Origin: Penelope pileata
Lineage: Eukaryota > Chordata > Aves > Galliformes > Cracidae
Assembly (NCBI GenBank): GCA_013396635.1
Contig: WBMW01000210.1
Location: 124,001 to 188,000 of the forward strand
Length of the DNA stretch: 64,000 bases
Direction of reading: 5' to 3'
Under the pieces are notes generated by a model that saw only the letters and a program-made list of their open reading frames with translations, was not told the origin of the DNA and ran no database searches. This document shows, one piece after another, positions 51,933 through 62,923 of this stretch. A program made the translations under genes and the position numbers. How positions within the stretch are numbered: position 1 is the stretch's first letter; each line of letters opens with the position of its first letter.

Positions 51933-51960
51933 TTGGTCCTTGAGATTGGTCCTTGAGATT
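51933..51960. repeat. Short tandem repeat, 13-base unit
   Basis: The unit TTGGTCCTTGAGA occurs twice in perfect tandem, plus two bases of a third copy. This is a recent small duplication, as there are no mismatches. Confidence 0.9.
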
Positions 51961-53517
51961 ACTCATGTTGACCTTTAACACCACATTAGCTGTGATTTTA
52001 TGTTCTGGACTAAGTTACAGGTACTGATTAAGTGAAACTAAGTTCAGGTTTACACAAGCAATATGTGGCATGTGTACCGGTTTGGCTGCAAGCAGGATAG
52101 CTTAGGTTCCATGTCTGCCTCTCCTCCCTAGGCTGTTTCTCACCACCTCTTTTGCACTGAAGTTTTGCTTAAAATATAGCCCCTGTAGCTTGTGAGATTT
52201 ATTTATTTCCTAAATTATATCAGTTTGAATTGTGAGCTCTGCAGGCTAAAGAATTTCCTATTGTGTATAGAATTCATGGCACTTAAAGATATGTTTTTCT
52301 TCTTGTTAATAGAATTTTAAAAATTACCAGAATCAGATAAATAATGCCACTTCTCAGGTTTCCAGCAGTTGTATTTAATTTAGAATTATTGAGATCCTCC
52401 ATTTAAGATCTGCTGTTTTTACAGGATGTTTTTCCTAACCTTTGATTTTCTAAACTGGCTAAATCTGACAAAACTGTTTTCTTTTAGCATCTGTATAGGC
52501 AGCCTGGAACAAAGAAAGATTATTTTTTGTTTTATTTTTTTTTTGTAAGATAGTTAATACATTTAACGTTCTGTTTGGGATTTTTTAAAAGCAGTTAAGC
52601 AATAAAGATTACTTAATAGTCCCCCAATTAAAAGATGTTAAAGGATGGGGGTCTATTTCCCATCTCTGTGTTATGAAAAGCACTGAGAACAACAGAAAAA
52701 AAAGAATTTAGCCTACTGCTGTGGAGCTCTGTTCTGCATTAAAACAGATGATAAAAGCAGAGGTTTTCAAATTGTCTTGCCCATGGGCCCTTGCCTGTGC
52801 CCCTGCAAAACTGGTTTGAGGCTGCTGTTCCTTGCCAAGAAGAGATCATTATCATTTTTTTGATAGGGCAAGGCCTTGTGGCTCATGGTAATCCATCTTG
52901 ATTGCCTCTTTACTTTAAAATCAATCGTTTTTCTCCACTGCATTGTTTCCCTCAAGTCTGCAAAGTGTCAGGGAACTTCTTAAAACATTGGAAATTGTGG
53001 TCTGAGGAGGACAAGGTTGCCACAGCAACTGCCCAGTATTTCTGAGTTGTATTCCTGCATCTTCCCTAACAATCACAAATGCCACAAACTGCTGAGGCAT
53101 TTGCTGCAAACAAAGCAAGGCTATAGAGGAAGAGAATGGAAAAGAGCACCAAGGAGCCAGTTGTTGTAAAGGTGAGATGCGTAAAGCTAAGGGGAAAAGT
53201 GACAGGCATTTACGCTTTATGTTTAATGCCCTAACTGCCTGGAGTGCTGTGCAAGTGTTCGGAGAGTCTCGACACTTGACAGCATCCGATGTGACAGTAG
53301 GTAATGTCACTCGGCTGCGATGCAGCTGCATGACCCGCTCTGGGGGTGACATTTATTCCATCCTGACGGGAAGTATTTGCAGACATAGGAGGACAAAGTT
53401 ATCTGCCTCCCTTTTTGTATGCTAAATAAACTTCTCTGTGGGACAGAAGATGCCTTGCAAAGAGTAGAACTTGTCAGCCAGAAATAATCAGCCTTTTCAT
53501 GGGTCTCAGCATGGACT

Positions 53518-53622
53518 AGGGAGCAGCGTGCTGTACTGTGGGTCAGGAGACCTAGCACATCCATTCACCTTCTAGCCTTGGTTTTCTTATCTCTTAAACA
53601 GAGTTAATATTATTATGTTATC
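53518..53622 (+). repeat. Eroded MIR-type SINE
   Basis: The segment has the order of a MIR element: a tRNA-derived 5' part with GGGTCAGGAGACCTAG, then TCACCTTCTAGCCTTGG, TTTTCTTATCTCTTAAACAG and an AT-rich GTTAATATTATT stretch. These correspond to the MIR blocks GAGTCAGGAGACCT, TCACTTAACCTCTCTGGGCC, TTTCCTCATCTGTAAAATG and AATAATA. Divergence is high, as expected for a family inactive since early amniotes. Confidence 0.65.
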
Positions 53623-53729
53623 AGTGCACATAATCTTTGGATTGTCTGTTTAGAAAGACAATCTGTACCATATGGTTCCGTTTTTCTGTGGTTAGTACAA
53701 GGGAAAGTACACCTGTGAGCTATCTTCTG

Positions 53730-53744
53730 TTTTTTTTTTTTTTT
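53730..53744. repeat. T15 homopolymer
   Basis: Fifteen T residues about 110 bases after the MIR relic. It is not an obvious tail of that element, whose orientation would give A-rich sequence here. Confidence 0.85.
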
Positions 53745-54429
53745 AAGGAACAGAACTTAAAAGAGTTGCAGGCTATCAGATGCATTGGTTCTGTATACAG
53801 TATCTTCTTTTCTAGGGTGTCTGATGTCTGTGTGTGAAAAGCTGTATGAAAGAGCCAGACGTGATTATCTATTGAACTTGGCTTGGGAAGGAACCAAAGT
53901 GAGCAGTTCGTGTTTCGAATAGTGCTGTAAGCACATTTCCACTAAGTGGAGTGGAGTGGCTTGTGGCCTCATGCTATACAGGTACTTCAAGCATGCGCAC
54001 TAGCACTTCTCCAAATGCTGCAACATCTGGGAGATGTTCCACTCTGGGATTTTTGCCTTTCCATCCTGAATGTTTGCATACGTGTGGGAGATTTTACCGC
54101 CATATGATTTCGTGTAGTCTGTACACGCATAGTGCAAAGTTGCAAGTATAAAACATTACTGCTAAGTTTTGTATTATTGTTCGTGTTGCAAAGCTGGTGT
54201 TATTTATATTAAGCTTGAAGAGGTTCAGTCCAGCCCTCTTTGTCCTCCTCTGTGCGACTGATGTGCTCTTACATTTCTGCTTTGTGGCAGAAATGTCTTC
54301 ATTAGAAGCAGACGGACAAGAGTCAGGAGGGAACATCGTCCAGCTGTCCAGAGCACTCTGCTAGGGTAGCAGACTTCTAGCTGCAGCTCAGATTTGTTTA
54401 AACACCATCCCCAGCCTCATAGGATTTTA

Positions 54430-54860
54430 GCATTATAAAAGCCAATCAGATTATTGTTTTAAGGTATAAAATGCCCCTAAGGGCCTTGCTTGCTCGACTG
54501 TACTGAGGAATTAAATGCTCTCAGGCAGTGCAACAACCTCATTCACTCTAGTGTTGCAAGGCAAGGCAGTCATCGCTGGTAAATGGGCCCATATTACAGT
54601 GACATTAGCATTTTAATGCAACTAAAGAGGAGGTAGATTGACTGTAATTTAGTATCTAGTTGCATGGCCTTGTGCAGGTCCCCTCATCGCTGCTCCACAG
54701 GGGCCGATTATAGTTGCACAGTGCACTTTGGGATCTAATTGGATTTACATGCAGTAATGGAGTCGTGTCACAGCAATGACTTTGCTATGTAAGCACTAAG
54801 AAATTCCAGTGCAATTAGTTATTTATATAGAAGCTATAGTTACAGGATAATGCATGGGAC
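54430..54860. promoter_or_regulatory. Candidate conserved non-coding element
   Basis: About 430 bases of unique, AT-moderate sequence have many short factor-like sites: GCCAATCAGATTATTG (a CCAAT box with an overlapping PBX/HOX-like site, 54441-54456), CATTTTAATGCAAC, CTAATTGGATTTACATG and GTGCAATTAGTTATTTATA. A stretch at 54652-54700 (GTTGCATGGCCTTGTGCAGG) recalls the MIR core, which would fit an exapted SINE, but that match is weak. No ORF is recognised. Confidence 0.35.
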
Positions 54861-57778
54861 TGACAGCTTGTGCCAAGCTCTAGTTCAGGAGTGGCAAATG
54901 TTTTTTACCTTTTTCTGAAGCCATTGCAAGGGAATGATGTGAAACAGAGCCTGCTGCCACAGAGACGTTTCTCCTCACCCTTCAGCATAAAGACAGTGAC
55001 CTGTTGGGGAGATCCAGCAGGATGTGACTTCTGTCTTCAGCTTCTCCTTTGGCTGTATGCATGGGCTGGCATGTGTTTCTTTTTCTCTAGATTGGGCAAA
55101 TGTGGTGAGCAAAGAGGACTGGCAGTAGCTAGGGGCACTTGTTGAAGCAGGACACCCATTCTTCTGGTGGTCCCCCTGCACCAGTTAACATGCAGGAGAC
55201 TGGATTTCTCTCTAAAACCAGACAATGTTTCCCCGTCTTGCACTGCTCATTCATTTCTTTCTCATCTAGCTGCCTGCTGACTCCATCAACCGCTTTTTGC
55301 CTCCTTTCTCTTTGCTCTGGCTCTTCAGCTCTTTTCTGAGCTGCAGGAGTCCAGCAGGAGCCACGAGCCGAGCCACTTTTCCTTCATTGAAGCCCACTCG
55401 CCACAAAGGGCTGCTCTGCAAGGAGTGAGCACGAGGAGAAGCCAGCACCAGCATGGGTCTGGCTGATGATGCGGGCAGGGTGACAAGGATGGCGTGCCCA
55501 GGGCAGCTGCTCAGCGGCAGAGGCAGCATGGCTCACACGCGTGTGGCCTGAGGAAGGAGGCTTGGCCTCCACCGTAGCTTCAGCTTCCACTGTGTTTCCC
55601 CAGCGACTGTAATTAGAGGCATCAGCTTGCTCAAGTCACAATTAGGCATGGTGGTTTTGCACTTTCTGCAGTTCTCCCTAATGACAAAATCGTAGCTATT
55701 AACCAAAGAGAGTCTGTTTGGCACGAACTTCCTCCCCTTTAGGGCCATAGAGTAAGATGGAGTATTGCTATTGTTTGGCACCAAACGTGCTCGTGCTCTT
55801 TCATCTCTTCTGACACAGCACCTGCTGGTGCCTGTGAAGCATTTAAGCTCTTCCTCTCTGTGGTGCTGTAATTTCTTTTAAAATATTGTGACTTAAGAGG
55901 AATAAAAGAATAGAATTCCTCTCCCACACAGACCTTTGAGGGCTTGTATTGATGTAATTATATGCACACGCAGTAGGAGCAGGAATCCCATCATCCTGGT
56001 GATTTTCCTAATGATAGGTTTATATAGCGCAGTGCCATTTCTGCTTTAAAGTTAGAGCCATCTTCTCCTGGCAGCAGCTATCCTAGGGTAGAGGCATCAC
56101 AGGATAGGACAGCTGGAGAAATTGTCTCTCAATTGCATGTGCAAAAACCAGGACAAAGCCTCCCACACACAAAAGAAAAAGATAAAAAGGTAATGGTGGG
56201 CAGTGGGTCCTGTGTGCCAAAAGGGACTCTTGATTGTGGGGCGATCAGTGGCTCTTGTCCCAGCTGAAGCCTCTGCAAGCCCTTCTCTGGAGATTCCTGG
56301 GCCTGCTAAAGCTGTCTTCAGTGGTCACACGGCACCCACTGCCATCGCAGTGACCCCCTGAATGTGGTACCTATTTGGGGCCACATCTATGCACAGTGTG
56401 GAGGGGCTGCTCGGCAGGTGCTGGCGATGGCTGAAGTTCTTTGCAGTAGGGCAGTTGGCTGAGGCTGTTTGCAGCCTCAAGGTTTCCAAAAGTGAGCCAT
56501 TCCTGCTCGTTGTTCAGAGATGTAGCTCCACAGTGACAGAGGAAGGACAGAAAATAAGAGGAATTAACAAAAACAAAGAGGCCATGAATATTCATTAAAT
56601 GTTTTACATTGTGCTAGTTTCAGCCACCTTGAAACTCTTTGTTTGCTTCCTGCCAACAACAAACGATAGACTTTTACTCACAGAAGTCTTAATGAGAAGC
56701 AATTTTCAAAGGCGAGTTCACAAATATTTGTGGGAACCAGATGTTAAATACACCCGTTCCAGAAATCCTGCTGAAATTCTGGAGTGCTTGTACGGCGAGG
56801 GAGCAGGAAGAGGCCCAAGTGCTGTGCTGATCACCCACAGCTAAGCAGTGCCTTCGGAATATCTGTGAGTGCTCCAAAACAATCTGAGGAGGATGAATTA
56901 TTTACTTACAGTGCCTAGCAGCCCTAGGTGCATATTGGGCCCATGAGGCCTGAGGCACTGCCTGAGGGGTGGGAATGGCGGGCAGGTGGAGGAGCAGCCA
57001 AGAGGCTGCCGGGACAAAGCGCCAGTCAAAGAAGCACACTCTGCATCTTAGTCTGTAGTCTCAGCTCATCCTTGCCTAGCTGAGGACTGCCGTTAGCATT
57101 GTGCAGGCAGCAATTAGGAGGACGCATTTGCTGAGAACATTGTTTCTGTTAGCACGAGGGCAGTGTGGGCCTGTGCCCTGGTTTCTCTCCCGCCTCCTGT
57201 TTGAAGGCAGGCAGTGCTACGGCTTCGCCCTCCCTCTCTCTCACTGCTGCCGGGCAGTGGAAATGAGGCAGAGTAGAAGAAATTGCTTACTCAGCTTCAT
57301 GTGGGAAGTGGCTAGGAGAAGCAGGAGAGCACGCGGCATCTCAGGCCGTCGCTCCTGATGGCTGTGCTGGGCCTTCCAGAGACACATCCCGTCTCCCTTC
57401 CTCTACCTTTTCCATTTTCCCAGTAAATGGGCTGTAAAGTCACAGCAGATTAAAGTTTGTGTAAACCTCCTATAAAATATTGAAGGTGCAGCTAGATTAA
57501 TATAGTGCTGTTGTGGTATGAGGTGCATATGTAATGGCACTATGGATTTACGTGTGGTCTGTGGGCATTTAAAACACCCCAAAGGTTGTTAAAGAGATTC
57601 TGAGGAATCAGATCCCTCACTGGGTATTAAAAGCTCTTCATTAGTGCTAATGTACACTAAATTAAGGTGGCAATTAGACTGAACATATTCATCAGGATGG
57701 TGTGTTTTAATAAACTGTGTGTTTAAGATGACTTTATTTTATTGACTTCTGCAGTAATTGCGTATTTTTCTCTTTCAG
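54861..57778. other. Unique non-coding sequence, moderately GC-rich
   Basis: 55350-55560 carries about ten CpGs, including a CACACGCGTGTGG palindrome (about 55534-55546), but falls short of a CpG island. 56940-57360 is also GC-moderate. 57420-57760, just before the candidate exon, is AT-rich with several TTAAT/ATTA sites. No gene is recognised. Confidence 0.5.
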
Positions 57779-57856
57779 ACAGCAGAGATATATGGGACAC
57801 ACAGGCGATTAAAGACTAGAATAGACACCGTGCTTCAAGTCCTGAGATTTGCTAAG
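57779..57856 (+). other. Candidate 78-base 5' UTR exon of TSPAN18
   Basis: A textbook acceptor (TTTTTCTCTTTCAG, ending 57778) is followed after 78 bases by a good donor (AAG|GTGAAG at 57857). The segment lies on the gene's strand, 4.0 kb upstream of the ATG-bearing exon. One frame is open throughout (26 codons starting TAEIYG). If spliced to 61898 that frame would continue for seven codons and stop at the TGA at 61919-61921, just before the TSPAN18 ATG. Another frame holds a six-codon upstream ORF starting with ATGGGA. An untranslated leader exon with uORF potential is the simplest reading; an unused pseudo-exon is the alternative. Confidence 0.4.
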
Positions 57857-58689
57857 GTGAAGTTTGCTCATAGCTCTGTTTTTCCGCATCTCACATGCTC
57901 TCTCTGTTTCTGTCAGGGCTGATTAGATGGAGCTATGGTGTGCAGGAGCGGAATAAGAAATGCACAGCTTAACTGCTGTCAGATGGTCACCTGTGAGGTG
58001 CAAGTCTTTCCCCTTCAGTCTCCTAGTTAGAAATCCGCCCCTGTTTCTGTTCCATCGAGAGGGTTTTCTGGGAGGAACTACATGTTAGATAAGTTCTTTT
58101 AGCAGAACTCAACCACTTTGGTTTAAAAGGAGTTAGATACTGCTTGCGGATAGTGAACATAGGAATTCCAATGGAAGAAGGGTACTCTGTGAAGGTAGAC
58201 AAACATGCTGAGCCAAATTTCCAGACCTTCAAGCCGAGGGGTGTGCTGCCATGTTGCTGTGGAACATGCAGTGGAGTGAAGCCAGGCTGGGGCAGTCCTT
58301 CACCACCGATGCAGCTGAGAGCTTCAGGGATGTTTCTAGTGACATCTCCACTGGGATAGCCCCTGGGAATTGAGTCGCTGACTTGGAAGAGAGTTTGATC
58401 CATATTTTCTAATTTCTTTAAAGACTGTCTGGCAGTGGTTCTGGAGAGCTTAAAATATGTCTTCTGCTTTTACTTGGTTGCATTGTGTGTGAATATGAGA
58501 GTAGGTGTGTTAGCGCCATTTGCTCCTCAAGCCCTTAGCTAATACTTCACAGGAGATATAACAGAACTGCCCAGGGAGACTAGGGAATCTTAGTCTTTAG
58601 AGATACTCAGGACTTAAGAAAATGGAATCCTGAGCAGCCTGCTTGAACTTCAAACTTGGATCAAGTTTTGGAATTGGCCCATGTTGGGA

Positions 58690-58760
58690 GGCAGTGGGTG
58701 TTTGTACTTGATGACATTCAGAGATTGTGTCCAACCTAGGTTTTTCTGTGAGTCTATCTC
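58690..58760 (+). mobile_element. Degraded CR1-like 3' end
   Basis: The order GTACTTGATGAC, then AGAGATT, TCCAACCTAGG and CTGTGAGTCTAT follows the CR1 3'-end consensus (TTGGACTTGATGATC, AGAGGTC, TCCAACCTA, GATTCTGTGATTCTAT) with many substitutions. It is an old, 5'-truncated copy in the same orientation as the fragment at 33821. Confidence 0.55.
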
Positions 58761-60692
58761 ACAAAGGTGAAGGAGCAATTGAAGTAAAACCACAGGTTTC
58801 AGTCCAGTATGAAAGGTATATGGGAGTAGAGGAAAATTTCAGTGGTAGCAAGGAGAAATGTGTAAGCAGTTTTTGGGGGAGTGGTTGAGCAGCTGCCTTT
58901 AGAGATGAGAAGTTCAAGGTAGCTTCAAGCCGTGCAAAAACGAATGTCAGAAGGAAGGAAACAAATGGTGGTTGGAGAACAAAAAAATGCATTGCCTTGA
59001 AAATGACTGTATTCTAACTGATGAGAACAGCTGGAGTATGTTTCATGGCTACACTGCTGGGGTTTTTTAGCCTCCTCATCATTTTCCAAGATAAAATTTG
59101 TATTAGGGGGAAAATGTCGAATAAGCTGCCTAAGAGAAAGTGGAACATTTATAGCTACATTTCAGACAAAAACAAATGCATCTCATATGTCTCACAGGTC
59201 TGAGATGGGACAAGCCAGGGAAAGCATCTGTCAGCCGCTGTCTTCTGCAGTTCTGACTGTTAATGTTTGCTTAGCATTAAATGTCTCCTGCAGAGGAGAA
59301 CTTAATCTGTCACAAATTTGGGGCCTGTAGGAGGGGAGAGAAGATATTTTTAAAGGGTAGAATAAGACGTATGCATTCAGATTTTATCTTACTTGCTTCA
59401 GTGTGCAGCAGGAGTAACTTAAAAAAAAAAAAGCCTTCTCTGTGTATGACTTAAAAGTGGAAGGAACAAGCAGCTCTTGGGTCAGGATTGTCCTTTCATA
59501 TCAGTTATTTTCTCCTCGCAGCCTGTGATTAGTGACTTCAGATACCTTCAGCTAATTAACAAGACAGCAGTTGCCATGAATAGTTTAATAACTACATTAA
59601 TTATAAGGAATATTATTTGCATTTTGCTTGTGTTGTTTGTAAACAGCATTAGTAACATACTCTTCAGAGTCTAGAGCACTGCGGGTATATGAACTAGATG
59701 GTAATACATTTCAGATATGTTGGAGTGCTTGGGCTCTGGCTTGAAACAGTTTAAGTGCTGTGTGAGAGGTCAGATCGTGCTTTAGGTTAATTTGCCCTGT
59801 TTTAATCAGATGTTGAGCCTTCACACACTGTTTGGGGATCTGCGTACCCAGAAGAAATAGGAAGGGGTGCGTCATGCTTCTATGTCTAGGTGTCCCCAAG
59901 CTGTAGGTTCCGGTACTGAGTCACTCAAGGTTGCATTTATTTGTTGCTTTGCTGTATGAAGCATGGCGATTTTAGAAATTAGAAATCTGAGCCCAGCAAA
60001 AGCGCAGGGAACAATTTCTGACCCAGACAAACAAGGGAGCCCTTGCTTGTCAAAGCTGTGCGTGTATTTGTTTCTGCTGCTCCCAGATGACTGCATGGCC
60101 TTGCCAGCCCTGGTAGTCATGTTTTCAGGACCTATACAGAAAAATACTACCCTTGTTCTCAAGTTCAAATTCAACCTAATTTCCTACAGAACCTTATTTC
60201 CTCTAGAAATAAGGTGGACTGTAAAATTGGCTTTTTGGATGCACTCAGGATTCCTCTAGCAAAGGAAGCCCAGGCAGGCAGGTCCCAGGCAGTCCCAAGC
60301 CAGCAGAGGCATGGTCCTGGGGTCCTGCCCCAGGCAAGCAGTGTTGCAGAGGGAGGGCAGCTACACATGTGCTCCATAGTCTGCACCAGTTTCTACATTG
60401 CACTGTTTGTGTCTGTTTTGACACTGGGAAGGAGCTGTGCTGGTTTTTAAACCAAATGAAAGAAGTCCAGCAAACACACACATTATGATCCTGGCTGTTC
60501 ACCTCAGCAGCCCCTTGCTGGGAGTGCTGACTGCCTTGGGGTTTTCTCAGCCCTTTGATTAAAGCAGAGCAGTTACCATGGCCGGAGAGGGAAGGACAGT
60601 GCTCCCAAATTCTGTGGATTAACAATAACAATGAAGGAGTGAAAGAATGAGCTTTATTTCTGATCAGGTGAAAACCTTGTATAATTTGTTGG

Positions 60693-60707
60693 TTTTTTTT
60701 TTTTTTT
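60693..60707. repeat. T15 homopolymer
   Basis: Fifteen T residues followed by CCTTCAAG, giving an acceptor-like pyrimidine tract but no AG close enough to a usable exon. Confidence 0.85.
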
Positions 60708-61897
60708 CCTTCAAGTGAATTGAATGTTCTTTGTTAGCAGCATATGATTAGATGCAGGTCTATTTTGGGAATGACATTCACTGTGGTGAAAGGGGGAGAT
60801 GGGTTAAGAAGAGCATGGTCTTCAAGAGGGCTTCTCTAGAGAGCTTAGCAAAATTCTGCCTCTGTTTGCATATGTATGCTTCCATCTGTGCAAGGTGCAG
60901 TGACTGCGTTAGCTTCTGTTTCAGTAAAAATTTTACTATTTCATGTATTCATCTGTTCCCATAGGGTTCTTGGTGGTATAACTGCATTCTGGGAGACACA
61001 GTCACTTCATTAAACAGCAAGCTTTTGGATGCAGAAACGTTTATCCAGTGTAGCCTCACCTGGTCAAAATTTCTGGCTGTTCTTTGAATACAGATACTGT
61101 CCTAAGCAGTTTGAGGTCTCACTCAGATGTATCAAGATTCAAAACGGGCATTTTTTCCTGTGATTAGAAGCTTACCAGCTTTGATCCACAGGCTCTGCCT
61201 GCAAAAGACTTGTGCAGGATGAAGTGTTGGGCAACAGGACTTTCAACAGCACAGTAACATTTAGCACTGCGTGGCAAGCAGGTGAAGGGTCCTGGTGTGT
61301 GTCACTGAGGATGGCCTCCTCGAGCCCTCTCTCATTCACATACTGGAGTTATTTTCAGCCCAGCTCTTCTAAATGTCTGAATATTTCCCTGAATATACTC
61401 TCCTTGTTCGTATGGCTTCATTCTGTAGAGGAAGCTCGTATGGAGCTAACTGTCCAAAATACATGTTTGTGAACCTTTCAAGTGGGCCCTTCTGGCTCCT
61501 GTGTCGATATGGCCTTCTTTCTTGATGTGAAGTGCAGCTGTATGCAGTGCTTCTGTGACTTGAGAGGCCTTAGGGGCTGGGAAAAAAAATAAAATTAGCC
61601 TTCATTTGCAGAGGGTTTTTTTTTCCCCAGCATTTCACCCTGAAGGCAAAGCTAGAGCTTTCTTCTCTTGCAGCCTTCCTCTTTCCATCTGCATTCTCCT
61701 CTGCACCTGGAAGAATGCAAAGGGAATTAGCAGTGATCATTATCTCTTATTAGCCTGTGCTATGGTACCCTGTTCAGGTAAAAAATGAGCCCTTCTGTAT
61801 AATGAACTCCACAGGGTCTAGGGGGAATACAAATGGAAATGGGCCTGTGTCATTCAGATAAAATTGAGTGTGCTAAGGTAGTGCTGGTGTTTTACAG

Positions 61898-61926
61898 GAA
61901 GAATTGGATCGAGCAGCCTGAAGACC
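61898..61926 (+). other. TSPAN18: TSPAN18 5' UTR part of the first coding exon
   Basis: A TTTTACAG acceptor ends at 61897, and 29 bases separate it from the start codon. The exon therefore starts at a splice junction, not at a transcription start, which means at least one non-coding exon lies further upstream. There is no ATG in these 29 bases. A TGA sits 5 bases before the start codon (61919-61921) in the +2-shifted frame, so it would end any upstream frame entering in phase 0. The acceptor pyrimidine tract is short and interrupted by G residues, so the junction is good but not perfect. Confidence 0.8.
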
Positions 61927-61989
61927 ATGGAGGGAGACTGTCTGAGCTGCATGAAGTACCTGATGTTTCTTTTCAATTTCTTTATATTT
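61927..61989 (+). CDS. TSPAN18: Tetraspanin-18, coding exon 1 (codons 1-21, partial gene)
   Basis: This exon encodes the N-terminus of a tetraspanin, a four-pass membrane scaffold protein. Residues 1-21 begin MEGDCLSCMKYLMF and run to the first third of TM1. Visible family features are juxtamembrane Cys5 and Cys8 (usual palmitoylation positions), the Lys-Tyr-Leu-Met entry to TM1 and the conserved TM1 Asn17. The start has a strong Kozak context (A at -3, G at +4). The exon ends in phase 0 at a GTAAGT donor (61990) and joins the exon at 62729 without disturbing the reading frame. I identify it as TSPAN18, recalled as about 248 residues, from near identity with the vertebrate protein. From recalled literature, TSPAN18 acts with Orai1 in endothelial store-operated calcium entry, and in chick cranial neural crest it restrains epithelial-mesenchymal transition. 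Another tetraspanin paralogue is unlikely because the N-terminus is distinctive. Confidence 0.95.
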
Positions 61990-62728
61990 GTAAGTATTTG
62001 GAATCCACTTTCTTTCTTGATTCCTCTTGTTTCTAGCAGCCAACAGAAGAGGCTTTGCACAGGGTTTGTAATAGCAATCAGCAAGGGTATTTTTTTATGG
62101 TATCCAAAGGTACTGGCATTCAGTGAGGTAGCCCAGTGGTCACTGCTGTCTGCATTAAGGCTGTCCTTGGCAAGGGAGACCAAAGAGGAAAGCTGTAACT
62201 TGTGTACCTGGTCTGTCCTTGAACGGCCAAAGAATTTGTTTTCTAGATGAGGTTGCCTTGCTGAGGTTTTCACTAGGAAACAGCCATTTTCCTATCGTAT
62301 ATAGAATCATTCCTGGTGAGCCATGTTGCTCTTGTCTTTGGTAGGAAGGATGGGAGCACCCAGCCACCCTGCCCCAAGTGGGGTGAGGTGCCCTCTGGGG
62401 CAGGTAGAGTTCCTCTGTCCCACGTCACTGGGCTCTCCCCTGTGGGTGTGGCAGTGACTCGAGACTCGGTCTTTCAGCATTTCAGCAATTAGTTGAGTGA
62501 AATGTTAAGAAAGAAAGATGCTTTTGCTGCAAATGTTTCATTTAGTGAGCAAGAGATGCTGAGAGCAGCATGTCAGCACTCACCTGCTCGGCGGAGTATG
62601 TTTGCCACAGAGAAACACAGATTCTCCAGAATACCTTTGATCAAAAGATACTGATGAATCCAGTATTCCCGCAGCAGCTGTTTACATTGACCTGTCTCCT
62701 TCTCTCTCCTCTCATTGTGCTGTGACAG
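61990..62728 (+). other. TSPAN18: TSPAN18 intron between coding exons 1 and 2
   Basis: This 739-base phase-0 intron has a GTAAGT donor and a TGTGACAG acceptor preceded by a CT-rich tract (about 62695-62720). The coding frame of exon 1 stays open into the intron until a TAG ending at 62250, so a retained intron would give a 107-residue protein with only TM1. I see no repeat in it. A CTCF-like core lies at about 62387-62404. Confidence 0.9.
62387..62404 (-). promoter_or_regulatory. CTCF-like core motif in TSPAN18 intron
   Basis: On the minus strand this reads CCTGCCCCAGAGGGCACC, which keeps the AGAGGGCAC core of the CTCF motif but departs from the preferred CCA just upstream. It lies next to a short palindrome (CCCCAAGTGGGG). 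Single-motif evidence is weak; the call is an inference from pattern alone. Confidence 0.25.
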
Positions 62729-62923
62729 CTGGGAGGAGCATGCCTGCTAGGAGTTGGGATCTGGGTCATTGTGGATCCAACAGGTTTTCGAGAGATCGTG
62801 GCTGCCAACCCTCTGCTCTTCACGGGAGCATACATCATGCTGGCTATGGGAGCGATGCTCTTCCTGCTGGGTTTCCTCGGCTGCTGCGGTGCCATCCGTG
62901 AGAACAAATGTCTCCTGCTTTTT
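62729..62923 (+). CDS. TSPAN18: Tetraspanin-18, coding exon 2 (codons 22-86, partial gene)
   Basis: The 195-base phase-0 exon is bounded by a pyrimidine-rich TGTGACAG acceptor and a TTT|GTAAGT donor. It encodes residues 22-86: the rest of TM1 (Leu22 to about Val36, with the LGGACLLG and GIW motifs), the small extracellular loop (about 37-50, DPTGFREIVAANPL), TM2 (about 51-71) and the short cytoplasmic loop. The loop carries the tetraspanin signature GCCGAIRENKC at 72-82 followed by the LLLF entry to TM3. Cys73, Cys74 and Cys82 are the family's membrane-proximal cysteines. No frameshift or missing key residue is seen. The large extracellular loop with its CCG motif and TM3/TM4 are not in the remaining 1077 bases, so the protein is truncated only by the window edge. 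The match to TSPAN18 is stronger than to TSPAN4 or TSPAN1, which differ in this loop. Confidence 0.95.

Larger units (their letters stand above)
46321..53517. other. Unique non-coding sequence, no gene recognised
   Basis: An acceptor-like TCTTCTCTTTCAG ends at 50290 without a good donor. 50820-51200 is moderately GC-rich. 52180-52600 is AT-rich. The ORF at 48592-48981 (129 codons) matches nothing known to me. Confidence 0.55.
57857..61897 (+). other. TSPAN18: Likely TSPAN18 intron before the first coding exon
   Basis: If the candidate exon at 57779 is used, this is a 4041-base intron from GTGAAG to TTTTACAG. It contains the CR1-like end at 58690 and a T15 run at 60693. Both strands are open over much of 58023-58403, but the peptides are not recognised. 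Confidence 0.45.

Noticed and set aside
58023..58403. Segment open on both strands, considered as a mobile-element coding remnant
   Set aside because: Neither peptide resembles reverse transcriptase, integrase or gag motifs; no terminal repeats were seen.
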